Source of the DNA: JAQVXR01 sp050945755
Lineage (GTDB): Bacteria > Bacillota > Dehalobacteriia > Dehalobacteriales > Dehalobacteriaceae
Direction: 5' to 3'
Assembly (NCBI GenBank): GCA_050945755.1
Contig: JBMNTN010000010.1
Coordinates: 1 to 52,200, forward strand
DNA: 52,200 nucleotides
A model generated the notes under the pieces. The model worked only from the letters and a program-made list of their open reading frames with translations. It ran no database searches and was not told the origin of the DNA. This document shows positions 24,611 to 34,600 of the stretch, one piece after another. Position numbers and translations under genes: made by a program. Each line of letters begins with the position of its first letter. Position 1 is the stretch's first letter.

Positions 24611-26290
24611 TTACATTTGCTCCGGAGCAGATACTCCTACCAGCCGAAGCACGTTGCGAATGCAAATGCCGGCTGCTTTCACCAGCATCAACCGAGCATT
24701 TCTTAAATTCTCATCTTCAATCAAAACCCGGCAGTTAGTATAAAAAACATGAAAGAGGCCGGCCAAGTCATGAGCATAAGCGGTCATCCGGTGGGGAGCC
24801 AGGCTAAGTGCTGCATTGGCAATTTCTTCGGGCAGGTCGGCAATCTTACGAATCAATTCCAATTCTGACTGCTCAGTAAGCAATGAAAGATCAACCGCTA
24901 CTTGGGGGATAGGATAACCCATCTCTTCCGCCTGCCGCAAAATGCTGCAGATTCTGGCATGGGCATACTGAACATAAAAAACAGGATTATCTGCGGACTG
25001 ACTTTTTGCCAAATCCAGGTCAAAATCCAGGTGGCTGTCCGGGCTGCGCATAATGAAGAAGTAGCGGGCAGCATCCTTCCCCACTTCTTCCACCAATTCA
25101 TTTAAGGTAACATATGTCCCCGTCCGCTTTGACATACGAAGGATTTCTCCGCCCTTAAATAAACGCACCAACTGCATCAGAACAACTGTCAACCGGTCAG
25201 GCTCATAACCCAACGCCTGAACAGCACCTTTCATCCGAGCCACATGGCCATGATGATCCGCACCCCAAATGTTAATCACCTGGTCAAATCCCCGCTGGAA
25301 TTTGTTTTTATGGTAAGCAATGTCGGCAGCGAAATAAGTTGGCAGTCCATTGGAACGAACAACTACTTCATCCTTTTCATCACCAAACCGGGTGGTATTA
25401 AACCAAAGAGCTCCTTCGTTTTCATAGATAAACCCTTTATCCCGCAGCTCATTAATAACTTTTTCAATCTCTCCCCCATCATGCAGAGATTGTTCACTAA
25501 ACCAGACATCATAATTAACCCCAAAGTCCTCCAGAGTTTTCTTGATAACAGATATTTTTTCTTCCAGAGCATATTTCACCAAGAGTTCCCGGCGCAGATT
25601 TTCCTCAACCGATTTATACTTATCGCCAACTTTCTCGATCAGTGCTTTCATGGTATCAATCAAATCTTGACCATGATAGCCGTCTTCAGGAAAAGGCACA
25701 TCTTCACCTAAGAGCTGCAAGTATCTTGCCTCTAATGACTTGGCGAACTTTTCAATTTGATTTCCCGCATCATTGATATAAAACTCCCTGGTTACAGAAA
25801 AACCTGCCGCAGCTAGCACAGCGGCCAATGAGTCGCCAAGAGCAGCTCCCCGGGCATTGCCCATATGAAGCACTCCCGTGGGATTGGCGCTCACAAACTC
25901 CACTTGAACCCTTTTCCCTTGACCAACCTGGGAACACCCGAAATTCTCATCCTGTTTTATTACATCGGGTAAAACCTGGTACAGCCATTTATAGTCAAGA
26001 AAGAAATTAATAAAGCCAGGGCCGGCGATTTCTGTCCTGTCAACCCACGTTCCTTCACAGGTAAAATGGCGGAGAATTATTTCCGCAATCTTTCTCGGCG
26101 GCATCTTCGCCTCTCGCGCCATTAACATGGCGATGTTGGTAGCAAAATCCCCATGTGACTTTTCTCGGGGTACTTCCAAAACAAACTCGGGCATATGCTC
26201 AAATTGCAGGTCCCCGTTTTCCCTTGCCGAATTTGCCGCCTGACCAATTCTTTCTATAATTTTACTTTGAATATCTTTCACAATGCTCAC
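24611..26290 (-). CDS. argS: Arginyl-tRNA synthetase
   Basis: Class I synthetase charging tRNA-Arg, 559 residues. N-terminal additional domain (1-115), then the HIGH-like signature in SANPTGVLHMGNARG (about 130-144), and the KMSKS-like RMSKRTGTYVTL (about 395), with the DALR anticodon-binding domain at the C-terminus ending LRLVGVSAPEQM. The GTG at 26290 follows GGAGGT by about nine bases. It stands 230 bases from the anti-sigma gene; no T-box was seen upstream. Confidence 0.96.
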   Translation of the reverse strand: MSIVKDIQSKIIERIGQAANSARENGDLQFEHMPEFVLEVPREKSHGDFATNIAMLMAREAKMPPRKIAEIILRHFTCEGTWVDRTEIAGPGFINFFLDYKWLYQVLPDVIKQDENFGCSQVGQGKRVQVEFVSANPTGVLHMGNARGAALGDSLAAVLAAAGFSVTREFYINDAGNQIEKFAKSLEARYLQLLGEDVPFPEDGYHGQDLIDTMKALIEKVGDKYKSVEENLRRELLVKYALEEKISVIKKTLEDFGVNYDVWFSEQSLHDGGEIEKVINELRDKGFIYENEGALWFNTTRFGDEKDEVVVRSNGLPTYFAADIAYHKNKFQRGFDQVINIWGADHHGHVARMKGAVQALGYEPDRLTVVLMQLVRLFKGGEILRMSKRTGTYVTLNELVEEVGKDAARYFFIMRSPDSHLDFDLDLAKSQSADNPVFYVQYAHARICSILRQAEEMGYPIPQVAVDLSLLTEQSELELIRKIADLPEEIANAALSLAPHRMTAYAHDLAGLFHVFYTNCRVLIEDENLRNARLMLVKAAGICIRNVLRLVGVSAPEQM

Positions 26291-26465
26291 CGAAAACTGA
26301 CCTCCGTTTTCCCAGAATTTTATTTCTATTCGCTTCTAAATAGATTTCTCCTGCCAAAACCTCCCCCTTTTCGGCAGTGCAAAAATCGCGGAGGTTTAAT
26401 CCATAGTATTATTGACAGTTTAATCATTTTAGTCTCTCCAATAGACTATCACTTTTAACCATAAA

Positions 26466-26491
26466 ATACAAAAGGGAACCTATCGGTCCCC
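26466..26491 (-). terminator. Terminator after the ECF sigma/anti-sigma operon
   Basis: GGGGACC-GATA-GGTTCCC on the minus strand followed by TTTTGT, about 30 bases past the anti-sigma stop. The remaining 26291-26465 stretch shows no gene. Confidence 0.75.
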
Positions 26492-26520
26492 CATAATTTT
26501 TATGGTTATATTTTTGCCCG

Positions 26521-27822
26521 TTAAGGAAGAGCAATCATATATACGTTTTTGTAATCAGTACCGGCTTTTTTAGCGTTAAGAATAATTTTTTTGTTATCCG
26601 GCGTCCAAATTAATTCATCTACTTGGCTAAAAGCATCCTCCGGATTCGTGACCTGAATAAGGACATCTTCCCTCATAAAAAGTACGTACAGGCATCCCAA
26701 TTTATCCGTAAAAGCAATCTTGGTACCGTTAGGGGACCATGCAATGCTGCTTCCTCCCCCGACTTGGGTCATCTGAGTAGGTGTAGATCCATCAGCAAAG
26801 GCCAACCAGATTCCCGTGGCTGAATTTTCATCATCTTCACCAGATACTCCTAAGTTCACTGCGATCTGCTTCCCATCATGGGACCACCTTGAGACCACTG
26901 ATGCTGCACCATCAACAGGAATCTCTCCCGGCCACCACTCCGGTAATTCTTTTTCGGATATAATGCCTTCTTCCGGCTCAGTCTCAACTTTTTGCGGTTC
27001 TGCTCCGGTCTTTAATTCTACCTGCCAGAGCTGAGATTTACCGTTAGCTGCCATAGTATAACAAACAGCACTGCCGTCTTTTGTCAGTACAGGATCAACT
27101 ACATTGCCTGTGAGGTTCGCGACCAAAGGCACCACTTCCACCGAGTCTGTGCCATTTTGGGGAGATCCGGCGCGGGGCAGTTGAATGATATTTTTCCCAC
27201 CTTGAATTGATTCAGACTTCTTGGGGGGATTGTTTTCCCCAGCCCCCGGCTGTTCCGGCGGTTTTGGATCGGTTTTATCTTCCGGACCCTCAATTCCGGT
27301 CTTTTCTCCAGCGTTTTCCGGTGCTTGAACATCTTCTGTTCCGGGCACAGGCGGTGGGTCATTTTGTTTTCCCAGGTCAACTTGCTCAGTAGGCTTGGTG
27401 TCCACTCCTGGTGCATCTACACCGGCTATTTTCTGATCGGGAGTATAAAACTTGGTACCAAACAAAAAAATCATCAGTACAGCCAGAGAAACTGCCGCCG
27501 TCATCAATTGGCGGCTTCCCGCCCACTGACTGACACTGTCTTTTAATCTTTCCAGCCAGCCCTTGGGCTGATCAGAAAGAGACTTGCTGTTATTTTCCAC
27601 AGAAAGATCATAAGCCGTCATAATTCGTTCTGTCAAATCTGCCGGCGGTGTGACGGGAACAATTGTTTTTTGCAAAAGATTATGGGTTTCTAAAACTAAC
27701 CGGTATTCTTCACGGCATTCCCGGCATACACGTAAATGAGCAGAAAGGGCTTCTTCCTCGGGCAGGGACAATTCTTGGTCTAAATATTTATAAAAAACCT
27801 GCTTAGCCTCTTGACAGTTCAT
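26521..27822 (-). CDS. Membrane anti-sigma factor with zinc finger and beta-propeller-like outer domain
   Basis: A 433-residue single-pass membrane protein. Residues 1-45 are a zf-HC2/ZAS domain with HLRVCREC (H29, C33, C36) that should hold the ECF sigma factor. One membrane helix (about 107-126) follows, then a Pro/Glu-rich linker (about 130-215), then repeats resembling TolB/WD40-like (PD40) blades: DPVLTKDGSAVCYTM, SRWSHDGKQIAVN, IAWSPNGTKIAFTD, LIWTPDNKKIILN. The outer part could bind a wall or surface ligand and transmit a signal (inference). Its first 20 bases overlap the end of the sigma gene, so the two are coupled. Confidence 0.85.
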   Translation of the reverse strand: MNCQEAKQVFYKYLDQELSLPEEEALSAHLRVCRECREEYRLVLETHNLLQKTIVPVTPPADLTERIMTAYDLSVENNSKSLSDQPKGWLERLKDSVSQWAGSRQLMTAAVSLAVLMIFLFGTKFYTPDQKIAGVDAPGVDTKPTEQVDLGKQNDPPPVPGTEDVQAPENAGEKTGIEGPEDKTDPKPPEQPGAGENNPPKKSESIQGGKNIIQLPRAGSPQNGTDSVEVVPLVANLTGNVVDPVLTKDGSAVCYTMAANGKSQLWQVELKTGAEPQKVETEPEEGIISEKELPEWWPGEIPVDGAASVVSRWSHDGKQIAVNLGVSGEDDENSATGIWLAFADGSTPTQMTQVGGGSSIAWSPNGTKIAFTDKLGCLYVLFMREDVLIQVTNPEDAFSQVDELIWTPDNKKIILNAKKAGTDYKNVYMIALP

Positions 27823-28393
27823 ATTTTGTTTGCCCCCTTTCCCAAAATTTATTTAACCGCTTTTGCAACAGCTGCCTTCCCCGGTATAACCTGGTTTCAA
27901 TTGTAGAGACAGGCAACCCCATTGTCTCAGAAATCTGCTGGTATGACATGTCTTCCAAATACTTTAAGACCATCGGAACCCGGAAATTCTCAGGTAATTC
28001 AGCAATCGCTTTATGTACCACTTCCTGAACCTCTTTAGTCTCAAAATAATCCTCAGGTTGGATACTCCTGTCCGGAACCGATGAAACAAAATCAATCACA
28101 TTGTCCAGGGAATATGACTCCTTTGGTTTTTTCTTCAGCGCGTTATAACAAACATTAGTTGCAATTCGATACATCCAGGAAAAGAATTTCCTCTCTCCGT
28201 CAAATTTATCCAGTACCTTAAACAGATGGAGAAAAACCTCTTGAGTAAGATCGCTGGCGTCTTCATAATTGTTAGTCAATCGGAATGCTAAACTAAAAAT
28301 CTGCCGCTGGTACCTGTTAACGAGTTCCTCGAACGCCTCTCTTTTCCCTTTGAGGCAAAGAATCACTAACTTTTCGTCGTCCAAGCGGTTCAC
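27803..28393 (-). CDS. ECF sigma factor (SigW-like)
   Basis: Extracytoplasmic-function sigma factor of 196 residues. Region 2 shows EELVNRYQRQIFSLAFRLT, DASDLTQEVFLHLF and the -10 binding FSWMYRIATN; region 4 shows ELPENFRVPMVLKYLEDMSY and the helix-turn-helix MGLPVSTIETRLYRGRQLL. The GTG at 28393 follows AAAGGATG by about eight bases. It overlaps its anti-sigma gene. No SigW-type TGAAAC...CGTA promoter was found upstream, so autoregulation is not shown. The neighbouring glucan synthase gene ends 245 bases upstream and could be a target (inference). Confidence 0.93.
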   Translation of the reverse strand: MNRLDDEKLVILCLKGKREAFEELVNRYQRQIFSLAFRLTNNYEDASDLTQEVFLHLFKVLDKFDGERKFFSWMYRIATNVCYNALKKKPKESYSLDNVIDFVSSVPDRSIQPEDYFETKEVQEVVHKAIAELPENFRVPMVLKYLEDMSYQQISETMGLPVSTIETRLYRGRQLLQKRLNKFWERGQTKYELSRG

Positions 28394-28588
28394 GGAACCA
28401 CATCCTTTTACCTCTCATAATATAATACAATCTTTATTCGAAAAAACTTGCAGTTTTTTTAAATTAATTTCAGTTTATCATATTGAAATTCTATTACCAA
28501 TGGAAAACTGTGGGGTGAGGGAGTTTTTTACCTTTTTTATAGACGTATTGCCAATGAAAAAGGTTCAAGAAGAAAGCCTTGCACTAAA

Positions 28589-28618
28589 AATAATAGAAAG
28601 GGTATTTAAAATACCCTT
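28589..28618 (-). terminator. Terminator after the cyclic glucan synthase gene
   Basis: AAGGGTATTT-T-AAATACCCTT on the minus strand followed by TCTATTATTTTTAG, 19 bases after the gene's stop. The stretch 28394-28588 shows no gene; it should carry the sigma factor promoter. Confidence 0.75.
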
Positions 28619-28637
28619 CTTAAGAACCTAATGCCAT

Positions 28638-31600
28638 TTACCCTAAGACCACTTCCACCTTGTATTCTTTTCCGTCGTCAACCAGCACCAAAAAATTGTC
28701 TCGTATGCGCCGACCGTTTACCGTAATTGACTTGATCCCATGATACGTTCCTTGAGGATTTTTCACCTCAATCTGATAAACACTCTTTAAATATCGATAG
28801 CGGAGGGAAAAACCCGGCCATTCCTTGGGGATGCACGGTTTGAAATAGAGCTTTTTCCCCTCTTTCCAAAAGCCTAAGATCGCTTCCAAACCAACTTTGT
28901 ACATCCAAGAAGCGGAACCGGTATACCAAGTCCAACCTCCCCGACCCACGTGAGGCTGAACGGCATAGACATCGGCGGCGATTACATAAGGCTCAACTTT
29001 ATAGGTGGCGCTTTCAATAGAAGTCCGGGTATGGTTAATCGGATTAATCATGTGGTACAAAGACCACGCCTTATCCTGGCAGCCCATTTTCGCAAAGGCA
29101 TAAATTACCCAGGCAGCAGCATGAGTATACTGACCTCCGTTTTCCCGCACACCGGGAACATATCCTTTAATGTAACCGGGGTTTAAATCACCGTCATCGA
29201 AAGGTGGAGTAAGGAGCATCACCAGTCCTTCATCCTTTTTCACGAGGTAATTCTCTACAGCAGTCATGGCATCAACAATTCGCTCTTTTTGACCCGCCCC
29301 GGAAATCACTGCCCATGATTGAGTCAAGGAGTCAATTTTACACTCGGTATTCTCTGCAGAACCAAGGGGAAGCCCGTTATCAAAATAAGCACGCCGGTAC
29401 CAGCTTCCATCCCAGGCATGAAGTTCAATATTTTCGGCAATCCGCTGGGCAGCCTCCAGGTAACGTGTACCCCGATCCTCATCATCCATTTCCCGACAAA
29501 GAGGGGCAAAATTATTTAAGATGTTAATCAGAAACCAGCCTAACCAAACGCTTTCCCCCCGGCCTTGATTACCCACTGTGTTCATCCCGTCATTCCAATC
29601 GCCGGATCCCATCAGCGGAATCCCGTGTACCCCGGTCTTTAACCCCCGCTCAATAGCCCGGACACAATGGATATAGAGTGTGCTTGTTTCCTCAGATACT
29701 CTTGGAATACTATACCTCTCATCCTCTCCCTTTTTGAGAGGCTCATCCTTTAAGTAGGGAACTTTTTCTTTAAGGATGTCAGTATCACCTGTGTTTTTAA
29801 TATATTCACTGGTGACGTAAGGAAGCCACAACAGGTCGTCGGAAAAACGGGTGCGCACACCTTTATCCCCTGCACCCGGATGCCACCAGTGCTGAACGTC
29901 TCCTTCTTCAAACTGATGGGCGGCATGAAGCAGAATCTGGCTCCGGGTTAATTCTGGCCAAACAGATACCACTCCCAATCCATCTTGGAGTTGATCCCGG
30001 AAACCATAGGCCCCGCCAGACTGATAGAGAGCAGACCTCCCCCACAGCCGGCAAGAAATGATTTGGTAAATCAGCCAACCGTTCATTAAAATATCCATAG
30101 TTTGATCCGGCGTCCTAACTTGCACTATCCCCACTTTATTAAGCCAAAATCTTTTAGCTTCCTCCAGGGCGCTTTGAGACACTGTCAAATCTCGATACCG
30201 GGCAGCAATCCGCCGGGCGTCCTCTTGGTTTTTTCCCTGGCCTAAAAGCAATACTACTTCTTTTTCCATCCCCGGTTCCAGTTCAAAAGAGAGCTGAATA
30301 GCGGCACAGGGAAGCAAACCACACCCCACCCGATTGGATAACCCTTCTCGTTTTAATGCTTGGGGGTTTTTAATATCTCCCCCGGCACCAATAAATTCAC
30401 TCCGGTCCCCGGTAAACGAAGAAATTTTCTCGGAGCAATCGATAAACACTACCCGCCCGGGGAAATCCGTATTGTAGGAATTCCTAATATGCAAGGCCCC
30501 CGAGTCTGTCGCTTCAGTTGAGATATATTGGTCCGCAGCCTGTTCCGATACCCCCAGGACAGTTTGCACAAAATAAGTAAGAGAAAGCCTTCTCCTTGTT
30601 TTACTTGTGTTTTTTAGTTTAACCAGACTTATTTTCACCGGGTCATCAACCGGAACAAAGACAGTCATTCCCTGGTCGACACCGTGACTATGGTGTTGAA
30701 AAGAAGAATAACCCAGTCCATGCCTGACGGTATAACTATCATCTTTCCGCATCGGCAGGGGCGTCGGTGACCAAATTTCCCCTGTTTCATCATCTCTCAA
30801 ATAGACAATTTCTCCGGGAGGATTGGTGACCGGATCATTGAACCATGGAGTAATCTTATTTTCCCTGCTGTTTTCCGCCCAGACATATCCTGAACCGCTT
30901 TCCGAAATGATAAAGCCAAAATCCGGGTTGGCAACCACGTTTATCCAGGGGGCAGGAGTCTCTATCCGGTCTTTCAGCCGAATCACATATTCCCGGCCAT
31001 CAGGGGTAAAACCGCCATAACCGTTATAATAAACTAATTCCGGCAGTTCATCCCTTGAAACATAATCCGTCGGGGCTTGAGAAAATATTTTCTCCCCAGG
31101 CAAAGAAGGCTGCTCCGCCTCAGTAATTTTTAGTTGAGAGAGAATCGGGCCGTTTTCCCCGGTAAGAATTATCCTCGCTACAGTCATAAAAAGTGTGAGA
31201 TCTTCGGGCGGCATGGTATTGGCGTTTCTCAGGAAAACCCCTCCCGGCCGGTCCTGAATATCTCTGGCATGACTGACACTGATCGCTTCCCTGATTAATT
31301 CATGCAAACTCTGAAAATAGCCGGCTTCCTCTTCGTTTAAAATCACCAGATCTACCTTCAGCCCCTTGAAACGTAAATATTCATGAATCTTCAGCATGCT
31401 GCGCACAATGCTTATGTCTTCCGCCTGTTTTACCCGTAATAAAACAATCGGCAGGTCTCCGGAAACACCATAAGCCCACAAGCCTTGCTGCCCCTTTTTA
31501 TTTTGGCAATATATTTCACCGTACCTTTTCCTTAAGGGACTTAAAAAGGTAATATGAGGAATTAGTTCCTGGGCAGCTTTAACCTCATTTGCTTTTAAAC

Positions 31601-34600
31601 CTAAATAGCCATCCTCGACCTGGCTTCTGGTCCAGGCCAGTTCAAAAGCACGCTCCAACGCAGCCGTCTCATGATATTTTTCCGCCCACTCCAAGGCCTG
31701 TTCCCTGGTTTCCGCAACACCGGTGAAAAAAGAAACAACGACTACTTTACCGGGGTTGATCTTTACCCTCCTGCGTAAGCTGATAATCGGATCTAAAACA
31801 GCTCCCGTTGTATTGCTTAAAGGATGGCCAAAATCTAAGGCCAGGGGCTGGGTAATATCTCTTCCCCTGCCCAAAAACTTGGATCTGTCAGTTTCCAACT
31901 CCAGTCCCCCAACCACTTCTCCCTCCACAACTACTCCATGGACCGCCCAGGGAACTTCCTCATTTTCCCCTCGCGGCCTGCGGTAGCTAAGAATTGCATT
32001 GTACTTAGCAAGGTGCTCCGTTTGGACAAATAAATTGCTGAAGACAGGATGGGCAGCATCCGCCGCCGGAGAAGTCAGCACCATTTCCCCGTAACTGGTG
32101 ACATCAAGCACCACCTGTTCCTCCCCGTGATTTGTGATAACAATCTTGCGGATCTCGACAGAATCTTCTGGGGACACGGCAATCATCATATGGGTGCCGA
32201 TCCGGCCGTCAGTTCGGATAAATTCCGCCTTATCCGGCAAGAAAATCACTCGGTATTCATCCGGTTCTTTTTTTAATGGTTCATAAGCTACTGACCAGGT
32301 CTCACTGGAATGGGCATTCTGGATAAAAACAAACAAACCATATTTAGCAACCGGATGATTTTCCCTCCAGCGAGTAACCTGAATGCCATCCTTAGTGCTG
32401 TATCCGGATCCTCTCTCTGTAATTAAAAGGGAATACCTACCATTGGAAAGCAAGTGGCAGGCAGGAAGCCCGGGTAAAACCCCGGTCAACTCCCTTGATA
32501 CTTGCACCCCTTCTTCTCGATCAGGAATCTCAAAAGGCCTGACATCTTCTTTATGTTCTTTGGTAATGATCACCCGGATAGGAACTTTTTCCTGCAAAAG
32601 CAATTCGCCTGCTTTTACCAGGGGATCATGATGAAATCGTTCCTGCATGACCTGGCCGTTAAGATAGTTGTTTAAGGCAATTAGGCTCATCCCCTGATGA
32701 TGGGCCATGTAGCTTTGCACTATTCCCCGGTTTTTCCCCATAAACAATCTCTCTGTGGTATAATCCACTGCTTCATAAAAACCATAATCCCCTTCCAATC
32801 CTTCTTCCTCAAGTCTTTTTAGGTTTTGGACAGCGCCGACAGGATCAAAGGGAAGAGCGAGTATGGTAGAATACGGGGAAACAACCATGTCGTCCACCAG
32901 TCCCCGTTTTAAACCAAGATCAGGAACCCCAAAAGCCTTATATTGATAGTTTAAGTTTACATCAAAAGAGAAAAATCCGGATTCCGAAGTCCCCCAGGGG
33001 ACACCTCTCTTTTTCCCATACCTCTTTTGGGCCAGCAAGGCAAAATGATAAGTCTCACTCAACAAGGTATTAGGATAATCCTTCATAATTAAACAAGGCA
33101 TAAAATACTCAAACATTGTGCCGGACCAGGACACCAATCCTTTATATCCCTCAACATATGTCAAAGATTTGCCTAGCCTGAACCAGTGCTCCGTAGGGAC
33201 CTCGCCCCGGGCTACCGCGAGAAAGCTGGTAATTCTGGCCTCGGAAGCAAGCAAATCGTAGTAGGAGTTGGTTAATTTCTCCTCATCCACATTATATCCA
33301 ATGGAAAAAAGGCGCTTTTGATGATCATACAATGGGACAAAACTGGTGGCAGCTACAAGCTCATCGATTGCTGTGACCAGATGCTTTACCCGTTCTTGAA
33401 GTTCTTTAGCCGCCTGCTCCACCCGCAGCACCTCAGCTTTCAGCGCAGAAAGACGGGGATATTCCTTTTCCATCTGGTTTATTTCATGCAATAAATCGGA
33501 GTATCCCTGTTCCAACCGGGCAAGGCTCTTTTTCCCAAGTCCTTGAAAATATTGCACGAGTCTTGCCATTTTTTTGTCGTCTTTTGACTGAAGAATCTCC
33601 GGATCCACATTTGGAAAAACATCCTGCAATTCCCGTTTCAGGGCAATTACAGTCCGGGCAAGCCTTTTGCCCCATGATTCCTCCATTGACAATTCCCCGA
33701 AAGCCGTCTCAAGCAACCCTCGCCATTCTTCCAGAGCTAACTGTCCCTTCTCCAACAAAGCATTTGCTTGCCGGGCCGTTTCCGGACAGGGCTTTTCGAC
33801 AAGAGACAGAGAGGAACTTAACCCCCTGACCATCTGCATATCGATGAGCGGGCGCTCCAGATACTCCAACAATCCCTGTTTTAATGTCATTAAATATCCC
33901 ACAAAATTCCCGCTGTCTACGGTCGAAACATAAGCCGGCCGTAATACTTCCAATGTCGTTGTATCATACCAATTATAAAGATGCCCTTTCCACTTCTTTA
34001 GATTTTTCACGGTCGCCAGCGTCTTTTCAAGTCTTGACACCATTTCTTGCATCCCAATCCAACCCAAATCCCGAGCAGAAAGTACGGCTATCAGCAAAAA
34101 GCCAATATTGGTTGGTGAGGTACGATGAGCAATTCCGTTGGGCGGGTTTTCCTGAAAATTATCCGGGGGAAGGAAGTGGTCTGTCTCCCCGGCAAAATCT
34201 TCGTAATAAGCCCAAGTTTTTCGGGCCAGCCGGTATAGAAATTCCTGATCGGCACTGTCAATCTCTTCCGGTACCCTTTTATCTATCTGACTGACATAAT
34301 AAGCAGCCACTGGGGAAGCCAGCCAGGCAACACCGAAAAGCACAGCGTATTCGAGATGTTCCAAACGGAAAAACCAAACAAGCAAAACTAAAGCTAAGGC
34401 CTGGAGCACTGCCGGAAACATGGATCGGAAATAATTTCTCAAATCATTATTAAGGTTTCTTTCCACATCAGCCGCCGTTACCCACTCCAGCAAATTTTTC
34501 CGGGAAACAAAAACCCGGTACAAGGTCCTAATCACAGCATCAAGCATCAGGTAAGCATGGTAAGGCAAAAACAACAGCAACAGGCCGGCTTGATAAAAAA

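Noticed and set aside
28269..28631. 120-codon plus-strand frame before the ECF sigma gene
   Set aside because: Opposite strand of the sigma gene start and of a terminator; no support.
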